From NCBI GenBank assembly GCA_964357255.1, contig CAYHKQ010000007.1:1-44387 (forward strand): a DNA stretch of 44,387 bases, given 5' to 3'. Each line of letters starts with the position of its first letter. The stretch's first letter is position 1. The position numbers were made by a program, and so were the translations under genes. Under the pieces are notes generated by a model. The model was not told where the DNA came from, searched no databases, and saw only the letters and a list, made by a program, of their open reading frames with translations. This document shows, piece after piece, positions 44,201 through 44,387 of this stretch. Source of the DNA: JBBTIS01 sp038059855. Its GTDB lineage: Bacteria; Elusimicrobiota; Elusimicrobia; JACQPE01.

Positions 44201-44387
44201 TTCTGCCAGGCATTAAGCGATCCGGCGATATTAAAAGAAGAATAATAAACGCCGTTGCCGCCAACGCCTCCCGCCGCATAAAGACGGCCGCCTAAAACGA
44301 ACGTCGTATGATATGCCGTGGCCGCTGGCACAGTGGAAATCACCGGCCAGCCAAGAGGGGAACCCATGTCCAGGGTTCCGGGTTTGG
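23200..44387 (-). CDS. Giant modular surface protein (Kelch / Ig-like / LamG / beta-sandwich / FN3 / FlgD-like), 5' end outside the window
   Basis: A single frame of more than 7,055 codons runs without a stop. The ATG at 44367 is internal: the six codons before it encode KPGTLD, which matches the join SPKPGTLDMGHPLGW later in the protein, so the gene continues beyond 44387. The layout is two full modules of about 2,300 aa, then a partial module, eight beta-sandwich repeats, two FN3-like domains and a C-terminal FlgD-like Ig domain. Kelch blades show NRIYVLGG, LamG domains show WHFLAATY and IYVDG. It is almost certainly secreted; the signal peptide is not in view. Kelch and LamG domains usually bind glycans or proteins, so an adhesin role is likely. 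The stop overlaps the next start (TAATG), linking it to a PorV-like barrel. At least eleven in-frame palindromic repeats interrupt it. Confidence 0.92.
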   Translation of the reverse strand, partial: KPGTLDMGSPLGWPVISTVPAATAYHTTFVLGGRLYAAGGVGGNGVYYSSFNIAGSLNAWQKATAVVPDTSLYYSAKAVYNGRVYILGGALSASTATVKYASPGADGNIASWTDNPAYYLPEPLRFHQAEILTMSVGASTRAFVYTLGGTIDNDRSSHVFVSRISEDGSLSPWRATTPLPQAMWRHKTVVFNNRIYVIGGVNVIGSNLSTVYSAAMADAQGSLGAWRTETALIDYMYSGAAAVFNNRLYSIGGAAGFTVSYSTIAADGTLSAWVRDTAFASGGANKWLDGGFATYGKRMYLVAGEAAGANTANVYMADFPISGVASSANGELTVSFNADSSDSGGSGIHAAPNRIEISTSPDCNGSSNKDSGWQGGTSYTGTSLSTSAPYFVRINARDNAGNTSLDSRFRGNDGGTVARCLGPFWTQDGTPPKPPVLSESLPGSWQPGTAMPDSRYLSEAVLVSSRVYLIAGDNGSGELNSVYVATLTAGGSIGFWSTITDASLTARYSHRAVVSNNKIYVTGGVPNSDVRYTSVNAANGSLSAWTLTTPLPYSGLNGHSSVLYNNRIYVLGGNVGGARSDVFFSPINSDGSLGSWTSALSLSSPTTLHCSVTYGNKLYVIGGLNSGYRADVLYAPINGNGSLGSWNQTTSLPIAMAEHSCVVLNNRIYAFGGRNNSILANAYSALINSDGTLGSWSAAAIPDLPSARDHLRAVSFGDRIYAFGGTTDGGAGGKLADVVVASVTFSGVSVSQPRDLAVTFASQATDNLSIHSTPNQVILSTNSYCAPEVFVSTWFAGAGMTFSDSLTGDASYYLSLKGRDAAGNISPHPALSPQAGRGEGGCVGPFYTPPAVYAQITNVTPATIYQGIQYAALKLRLWTENPTTSYFSSLNVNKLGTVTDADIQEVSLWYDNNLNGNFDGTNGDSKINSGVSVFTNGSSTVSVPGAQDTLAQLSLSTKTYFVALRPVSNAYANTTFAVRVQARTSFGFAGKHNVRDLNFPVDSVLTTISDSASATVVSTASLVNAEVGVGQTNVQMFKFGLSVDTGTVELSCVTLMRIGASSDGDISAVRVWRDNGNGTFSSSVDVVLGGVSTFVNGISTYVVTAAEQSSRTVRSGATGYFFITFDISVNAALGNTVGVEITSTDSIKYVSAADSTTASGVFPIRSSLGTISMSPDVTPLRSTGTWYGDPFFVFMSSFGAPPLADYVRYIWDQNATHSWGAADGTVWNVGRSTVSSTATGSWHFHSKAYLAGDIEAEARDAGPYYYDGAGPVISNVEARQKDETTWIPASAGTTSADISTPTARMSVQDSNSGLAIGQQPLGVSSGTVLYLNFDTWPPADKSGYDNAVSTLGADGMIQTGSGKFGSAMQTGADDQYIRISTVNALAGVNTTTVEMWFYQTLDDDADQALVWGCADQNFRLEVRGDSSLRLNGNAGGVGLQTGQDHLKLNQWHYVAAVFDNPADLAVIYLDGRETARKTSAGGADLPGDICVGSYPGGSVGTFRGRIDELRISRRILPPEQIAANYFSGVQKFTRDGGANWIINVSTIPSFSLAPLAGRGQGEGAVSISGANASTAVEIASSPIAFWNAHATNNQFVFLIRDRVGNVATTPLTTVANALSAPTLTIQCQAHDNDSYSDCGDPTVTTNDLTPNIQLTATSNGPAPLRISSAPISISSDTVLYFDFEEWPPRDKSGYGNHVSSIQAGAIQAASGFHGKGLGLSADQDRLIIPRHPSFDFTAVTAMTWIKTTDVSATRAVISNHSGPDPAAAFLILNQGVPSFYTGAAYVNATGLRVNDDKWHLLAASYDGANARIYVDGLLINKAAVGSDFATGNALYIGNNPAWGVGGPVAVLDEIKLVKRAMSDDEIWAEYNGTRFKYSTDGGANYISSNTWSSLPSISTIPPNYNNLVIPAQAGIQWSPVVLISSQTPFFQEHATNNKLKLYVMDSIGNLSIKDLTVSIAAAAPSVSNDRVSNADGTDLSGISSNWTNTFSPTLKFNIQDQGSGLSSPPLVIPGQAGILPLLYLPFDEGSGNTTLDLSSNGAIGTMVTPNWTDGVFGKAVQVTSANNRVKMSTIPAITNIGNFTIQAWVKTTAQGNNKNIVSMFNGSQGLRYGLSAGVAGKDVGCILGRCGNHRVNDGRWHFLTATGDGTNFKYYVDGSSDAAITYDGVVVQGLYPLTIGGDPYEYVGNYFDGAIDEVKIYNYARTQDEIQTEYRRGVARTHEVWISSDSGANYFRIQSSSLSVTGLDGSTGVETLTAQAGGSLVGLATDYFVRFAEGSSNRVRAVTFDRSGASATAVYAVNFDATSPKPGTLDMGHPLGWPVISTAPVADYLHSSVILNGRIYWIGGLSGSGEVYHAPINKDGSLGDWTGTTGIGNAMKALAGAAVYNGRIYMVGGASGDGSGSSSNKVVYSQPDANGNISSWTDNSVYYLPASAGHGMRAVVLNGFLYAIGGDLSNDKTNVSSYVYVSQIKSDGSLGAWRNTAFLPGKRTIFAAGVWGNRIFIVGGHDGSGYQNTVYSAAPVDAAGSLGDWRAETVYPLSNGYIANAVFFNNRLYVAGGNNGSALNQVYYSTVAANGTLSVWTEDTSLSAGGAATLYGHALATYNNRIYALGGNAGGAPTANVYMADFPMPGVASTANGELAVSFNAASADSGGSGLHASPNRIEISTSPDCNGSSNKDSGWQGGTSYTGTALSTSAPYFVRINARDNAGNTSLDSRFRGNDGGTVAHCFGPFWPQDNTPPKPPVMSETQPASWLASNALPAGISSHTAIVVSSMVYIIAGNNGSGDQNTVYSANIALSGVVGAWSASADPSLTARSGHASVMANNRIYALGGATAGADVRFVNVNGDGTLGSWTATSALPRSLSGHSAVALNNRIYALGGDSGGSIRSEVYSASINNDGSLGAWAPTVSLSSPSAHHCSVAYTNKIYVIGGDHGVQHSDVYLTPVNADGSLGPWAKTTSLPQALNAFSCVIFNSRLYVIGGAAPGGAQAGVYSASINNDGTLGSWSATSSLSAAKSNLSAVVFSNRIYAFGGSADSSSVYSASITLSGVSIPQGRDLSVALALEASDNISGHATPNQLVVSTNPTCVPEYTNTGWFSGLTGVFSDSLTGDTSYYLFFKGRDASGLVSNTLGADRSQGPRLCAGPYWVAPAVYALADNAAPGSAGQGARFSVLRLKLWAETGTASYLSGLNVARLGTMADADVQDISLWYDNNLNGTFEEGSDSRISNLAQFTNAGAALSVLAGQQAADITVSTKTYFVVVGALPNALPGNTLGVRVSGVDSFTFATKHKVRGLSFPVDSGVTGITDNASVVIVASSISLISYQVTAGQSNVGILGFTLSPNAGTVELSSVTIRKLGSASDGDISAIRLWRDNGDGAFAAAGPGQDILLGPVPTFIDAISTYNVTHANQSTRTVRSGATVYFFISLDIAPGTALNNTLGIEITSTDSFKYIGALDSMEAGSMFPIRSSTGLITMVPDVTAQRSTGTWHGDPFFIFSSQFGTPPLVDHVHYAWNQSATYNWPPTHPSEPEWNSGKTTMTATANGAWYFHTKAYRAAADPGATRDFGPFNFDSSAPAITNVECRQKDEITWIPASAGMTSANISTPTIKASVQDANAGLVNGAGPFGVSSGTVLYLDFDSWPLADKSGFAQTVSTVGAASVVPGKFNDGLDGFSSANYIVVSTISQLAGVTEMTVEAWLNPGAMGANSHIASFLGGQPMTLGANGEMSLGSVAAGRDHAAKGQWQYIAWVWSPNNNKIYLNGREIFTDATQGAQNFSQDLWIGYLPGGSAFSGVIDELRASRRALTPEQIAANYFSGARKFTRDGGATWIIDPSTRIAQGSIGLTGSNGSTGVETASGAVSFWNAHSTDNRMVFLIRDQAGNVATSPVTTVAIPYSAPVFTLAAAEPKDGLGFSATESAGVITVNDLTPNVRVTVQAGSPSPLRISSAPISISSDTVLYLDFEEWPPMDKSGWGNHISSVAGNAAQGSGIRGSGAILNASADHLTIPRNPSLNFSAMTVMAWVKTTETAARSIISENGGSDDGFSLALANAGAGKPGFYSGAAWIDAAGSAVADGQWHFLAATYGGGTARIYVDGQLAGSSVMSGDLSAINPLYIGANAASGALAPSAALDEIKLVRRALGDDEIWAEFNGSRFKFSTDGGATFISSFTWSGLTSISTMPPNYNVLTVPSPCPLPQGARGGDGCWSSVLLISSQTPFFQESATNNKLRVIVMDAIGNLASRDLTIALAASSPSISNDRVSNAWGSTMTGTSANWTNTFVPNLIFDLQDQGSGLSSPPPVIPAQAGIGPLLYLPFDEGAGSTALDLSSNGAVGALSGGPSWTSGIFGGALRFDVNKSVDVTAVAPANSLTAVSVEAWIKTGAGGSSGMILNKRDGSGGFDLSLAANGALTFCGNATCAAGNTAVNDGRWRFVVATNDGADTKFYIDGVLDRSQAQAETLSTSRVIQVAGGATAIIGSIDEIRIFNAALSAGNIAADFRRGIARTHEVAISSDSGANYYRVHPDSVVITGADGSNGVETLTGKLSGNLAGQASTSYQRFAEGSANRLRLRAYDQAGRAETSVYTINVDVTPALPGALAMGSPLGWPAISTSPADGYGGSAVILNGRVYVLGKSGANGVYHAPVNKDGTLGAWSAASAALPAAGQALHSAAVFNGRIYVLGGAQSLAAAAPVATVVYATPDSVTGNIASWTNNGANYLPAALGAAAAVAMDGFLYVIGGDTTGSGASGASSAVYMAKINADGSLGAWRLTSALPAALIQHGAVVAGRRIYVTGGGDINGNLASAVYSAAIVDFNGGIGAWRIETAMPWGRKAHGSFVFNNRLYVAGGAASSPGTSKDVLYAAIAADGALGSWTNDTNLDAGGPLNGLSWAKALVFNNKAYLLAAAESGTGTPNIYAADFGIFGVASPLNAQLTVSPAASTDAGGSGLHATPNKIEISSSPDCNGASNQDSDWQSAASFTGTVLSTSAPYFVRISARDAALNVSAMDSGVRRNDGCYGPFWPNDGVAPAPPSVADAPMASWNSGLALSMERRYHGSFAGNGRIYVVGGCADAGCTASEKVFSSVVNPFTGSIGAWTELASAPLPAPRRSHATVAYGGFVYALGGYDTQARDSVYYAAQNPDGTLGAWGTGPALPRPMLKHGAAVVVGGNQARLYVIGAEDSQGAARSEVYYAAIAANGGLGAWLPAGGLPEPRKQAGVFSYNGRLYVIGGMDAQGNPRSQVFVSRVMPDGTLASWSRDGDSDLSVNKYGFASALYNNKVYVIGGIGGLGSEVYFAAFNHDGTLGSWSSAAGSLPSARANETAVVFGRWFYVLGGGNDGAASNTDVWLSSITTGAVSVPQAQRIDISFSVSSDSLSSPALAAAEASTSPACDVTWTPGGASGWTSGTNQSFDLTGNNTYYLRLAGRDAAGNVSEWNGCFGPYWTAPAVFTMVSSISVTSIDQNELGGLLQIEMNTDAGASTFFKNLVIRKVGTLPDNEIESVALYAENGAASGFQPAQDTLISDEALFAAGVATITMNANQQTSGGKAELTSSLKTFYVALRPKALALPGADRTAGVNVDANSFIFTTVHRARGNMVGFTSKTPYISDAPSYVKAMPTPLAPGEVVRGVNNYAMMKMTLSLEPAANPSGGTAELKEIVIVATGTATDSDIAAIRVYRDMNSNGAFDADADAAIGPSAAFAFGVATYPVTHADRSVRTLNSAAPVTLFIVFDIAGNATAGSKTGVVIPLSSQLRFQGPSDVAASDNFPAIGGQAIITLPHIMTVKITDLSPATANQGAIAPMMKLDAWTDRSAALWDRLQVDLKAGEFDSDIKRAVFYYDSSADGNFQAGADTILTSGTFSTGGTASLVFSTETISQSTRTYFVVYEINGNAKANNNVTARILANTSLRIITTQTMLSAPQIPFESVSSKITETSDAMFLSAQNVEGVGNVQQGAANFPLYRLRAAMASNGGAWSGVKIIRTGTTPDGDFANIKIWRDNGDLIFNASSDTLISLGVNTFFNAALNLGLTGQELDVTTKYFFLTADMGANALVSSTFSLTIQSTGSVILVGSADYPVADYLPINDNGLIQITAVQQFPNTVTVEFTSKAPASSPVGTNKILMEKLRLYSNLNNVAWSQTRIDYQGSNFQDATRVYLHSDTNSSGEFEEISDAIIASGAFTSNSLVFADLGRTVVPGDASGGGAVFFVTVDLSSIATPGNNMSLRWVAQNYFTVSQPNVVSSTTFMGATGSVLVKPPPMVIFSSAVSVGPALTYQGVVDVSVMKIQFWTDKNFEAQIQKIRLNLTGGAPDSSVAKIRVFQDINNDGVFGLGDSLTSSGQDVFSAGTSLIVLSPALALNYQSVYATSTVFVVFDMGAQAAVNGSVNVGAGVNANSYITVNAPNTVSESGFPVYSNLVRVDPTVSVLNIQAQDVAPPYSAQGSTTVIFARLSLATTQYALNLTGLKITKLGSIKDDEVTNIRIMHDKDKNGVFTSTDPALTAGIKQFVDGVATVFLASPLTINTAGSQIFVALDFSRIAVVGSTVGVHLSSAADFIVSWPNIVDNAGLPFNSTIGPIADLTDVVAMSFEDIAPVEVGQGREAVGVVKIQAAVNEDDARITSIRLDKTGNLSDGFVKRLRLIKDNGDEIYDGPSVETVVATSALSGGFVQFLFNEPLGVSSKTYFVSVDVDSMASVGSSFGLSAGDGYFVAAGTDAFRSIGTFVTKGFTIRDSKTPSIPIVSDEGRYTASVTRMGASWASSVDYGTVNEYQYAVGTSPYANNVKDWTAVGNSTFTEIIGLSLSDSATYYVGIKAMSSSGNESGVGSSDGITVDIVKPAFVLPPVAQSEQSNIILTWNRPNMAIAGIVKYIVEERRADSPFWRQVVVYSTGGAVSAAGASPARAVPLDAGEKAQYGILAASDEVIGSPRLQVVISNKNSGTYYYRIKAKNAAGVWSEASPETRVVLGMASKAEVISELKAYPNPADIRVTQPKIYYDLNQDSDVEITIYDLFGQVVRMINVKSGSEGGRLGANTVVWDGKRDDGAPTSFGVYLIRVKAIVTGSTRVYKLGVIH
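23203..23495 (-). other. FlgD-like Ig domain at the C-terminus of the giant protein
   Basis: KAYPNPADI, then KIYYDLNQDSDVEITIYDLF, GQVVRMI, NTVVWDGKRDDGAPTSFGVY and LIRVKA form the FlgD-like C-terminal fold. Domains of this shape are common sorting signals of type IX secretion in Bacteroidota and are frequent at the ends of surface proteins in FCB and candidate phyla. Its use as a sorting signal here is inferred from the neighbouring PorV-like genes. Confidence 0.8.
23506..24220 (-). other. Two FN3-like domains in the giant protein
   Basis: The first has YTASVTRMGASWASSVDYG, then YQYAVGTSPY, then SATYYVGIKAMSSSGNES. The second has IILTWNRPNMAIAGIVKYIV and GTYYYRIKAKNAAGVWSEAS. Strand order and the closing Tyr/Ala residues fit fibronectin type III folds that lead to the C-terminal domain. 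Confidence 0.75.
24225..28060 (-). repeat. Eight beta-sandwich repeats with calcium-type loops in the giant protein
   Basis: Repeats of about 160 aa share the pattern YQG...KLRLWT...DSDI..IRVFxDxNxDGxF and end in KTYFVVxDI. The loops DINNDGVFGLGD, DKDKNGVFTSTD and DMNSNGAFDADAD resemble EF-hand or dockerin calcium loops. The same repeat occurs twice in modules 1 and 2. Calcium-stiffened stalk domains of adhesins are a fair analogy; I cannot name the family. Confidence 0.7.
28060..30597 (-). repeat. Giant protein module 3 (Kelch half only)
   Basis: It starts MGSPLGWPAIST. It has a Kelch propeller (29640-30597), an Ig-like tail ending CYGPFW, a second Kelch propeller (28335-29290) and an Ig-like tail ending CFGPYW (28060-28330). 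The LamG half is missing; the frame runs into the beta-sandwich array instead. The sequence is more diverged from modules 1 and 2 than those are from each other. Confidence 0.78.
29355..29382. repeat. In-frame palindromic repeat, family A (module 3, Kelch tail 1)
   Basis: CGTCATTCCGGCGAACGCCG continuing GAATCCAT. It encodes MDSGVRRNDG before CYGPFW, the same loop as 43146 and 36213 but with a different stem sequence. Confidence 0.88.
31468..31492. repeat. In-frame palindromic repeat, family A (module 2, before LamG 3)
   Basis: GATTCCAGCCTGCGCTGGAA continuing TGACG. It encodes VIPAQAGIG before PLLYLPFDEG, matching 38331. Confidence 0.85.
31784..31822. repeat. In-frame palindromic repeat, family B (module 2, after LamG 2)
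   Basis: CCCCCCTCGCCCCTTGAGGG continuing AGAGGGCAGGGTGAGGGG. It encodes VPSPCPLPQGARGGDG at the loop where module 1 carries a family A repeat. Confidence 0.88.
33589..33616. repeat. In-frame palindromic repeat, family A (module 2, before LamG 1)
   Basis: CGTCATTCCGGCGGAAGCCG continuing GAATCCAG. It encodes TWIPASAGMTS at the site matching 40504. Confidence 0.88.
36213..36240. repeat. In-frame palindromic repeat, family A (module 2, Kelch tail 1)
   Basis: Identical to the repeat at 43146-43173 and at the same place in the domain. It encodes LDSRFRGNDG. Confidence 0.9.
38331..38357. repeat. In-frame palindromic repeat, family A (module 1, before LamG 3)
   Basis: GATTCCAGCCTGCCCTGGAA continuing TGACG. 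It encodes VIPGQAGIL before LLYLPFDEG. Confidence 0.85.
38638..38665. repeat. In-frame palindromic repeat, family A (module 1, after LamG 2)
   Basis: CTGGATTCCCGCCTGCGCGG continuing GAATGACG, the reverse orientation to 43146. It encodes VIPAQAGIQ between the Asn-rich PPNYN and SPVVLISSQ. Module 2 has a family B repeat in the same place. Confidence 0.9.
39697..39734. repeat. In-frame palindromic repeat, family B (module 1, after LamG 1)
   Basis: CCCCTCACCCTGCCCTCTCC continuing CCGCAAGCGGGGCGAGGG. It encodes SLAPLAGRGQGEGA. The matching site in module 2 lacks it. Confidence 0.88.
40504..40531. repeat. In-frame palindromic repeat, family A (module 1, before LamG 1)
   Basis: CGTCGTTCCGGCGGACGCCG continuing GAATCCAG. 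It encodes TWIPASAGTTS. Module 2 has the same insert at 33589. Confidence 0.88.
41871..41909. repeat. In-frame palindromic repeat, family B (module 1, Kelch tail 2)
   Basis: CCCCTCGCCCCGCTTGCGGG continuing GAGAGGGCAGGGTGAGGGG. It encodes SPHPALSPQAGRGEGG just before CVGPFY. Module 3 has only SEWNG here. Confidence 0.88.
43146..43173. repeat. In-frame palindromic repeat, family A (module 1, Kelch tail 1)
   Basis: CGTCATTCCCGCGAAAGCGG continuing GAATCCAG. It encodes LDSRFRGNDG between NTS and the Cys of the GPFW end. Confidence 0.9.

Larger units (their letters stand above)
37444..44367 (-). repeat. Giant protein module 1 (6,924 bp)
   Basis: Approximate order along the protein: Kelch propeller (43445-44367), Ig-like tail with disulfide-like Cys pair ending GPFW (43075-43444), Kelch propeller (42160-43070), Ig-like tail ending GPFY (41850-42150), two beta-sandwich repeats with Asp/Asn-rich loops (40860-41845), an unclassified GTWYGDPFF segment, then three LamG-like domains (39810-40420, 38770-39370, 37725-38330). 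It is a direct repeat of module 2 at the protein level. Domain edges are judged by eye to within about 30 bp. Confidence 0.8.

Noticed and set aside
44365..44367. ATG taken as the true start of the giant gene
   Set aside because: There is no ribosome site or signal peptide, and the preceding codons encode KPGTLD, the conserved end of an earlier module.

Overview
The window is one strand of a G+C-rich, accessory-rich bacterial chromosome. Every gene I can support is on the minus strand, so the locus reads from position 44387 down to about 200. No rRNA, tRNA, ribosomal or other taxonomic marker is present. Four traits suggest an uncultured Gram-negative lineage such as Elusimicrobiota or a neighbouring candidate phylum: PorV/UPF0164-type outer-membrane barrels, a giant Kelch/LamG surface protein with an FlgD-like C-terminus, flagellar-motor homologues without flagellar structural genes, and many small palindromic repeats. 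That assignment is an inference with low to moderate confidence.

Layout in the direction of transcription. (1) 44387-23200: the 3' part of a giant gene. More than 7,055 residues are visible and the frame is still open at the window edge. It contains direct modules of about 6.9 kb (Kelch, Ig-like, LamG), then eight beta-sandwich repeats, two FN3-like domains and an FlgD-like end. Its stop codon overlaps the next start (TAATG). (2) 23200-21257: a PorV-like barrel plus TPR, with a four-helix-bundle (23S-IVS type) cassette fused to its 5' end. (3) 21250-20860: nested palindromic elements. (4) 20700-19771: an exported M48-type metalloprotease. (5) 19486-14811: motor set 2, made of a FliF/FliG fusion, MotA, MotB and a coiled-coil protein. 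(6) 14677-14485: a promoter, a c-di-GMP-I (GEMM-I) riboswitch and an intrinsic terminator. (7) 14555-206: motor set 1, made of PorV-TPR, a FliF/FliG fusion with TPR, three long coiled-coil proteins (580, 1170 and 817 aa), FlbD, MotA, MotB and a small exported protein.

How the genes may work together (inference): two ion-driven MotA/MotB stators face two membrane proteins that join a trimmed FliF to FliG in one chain. Long coiled-coil proteins could act as rods or scaffolds, PorV-type barrels are in the outer membrane, and a giant modular adhesin is the likely surface cargo or foot. No hook, filament, rod or export gene is present. The set therefore looks like a rotary or gliding/secretion machine built from flagellar motor parts, loosely analogous to GldLM/PorV/SprB of Bacteroidota, and set 1 appears to be controlled by cyclic di-GMP.

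Repeats have shaped the locus. A 127-bp MITE with an 8-bp target duplication splits motA from motB. Palindromic repeats of two families sit in frame at matching loops of the giant protein. A 9-nt minisatellite builds the hydrophobic cores of signal peptides on one strand and charged helical repeats on the other.
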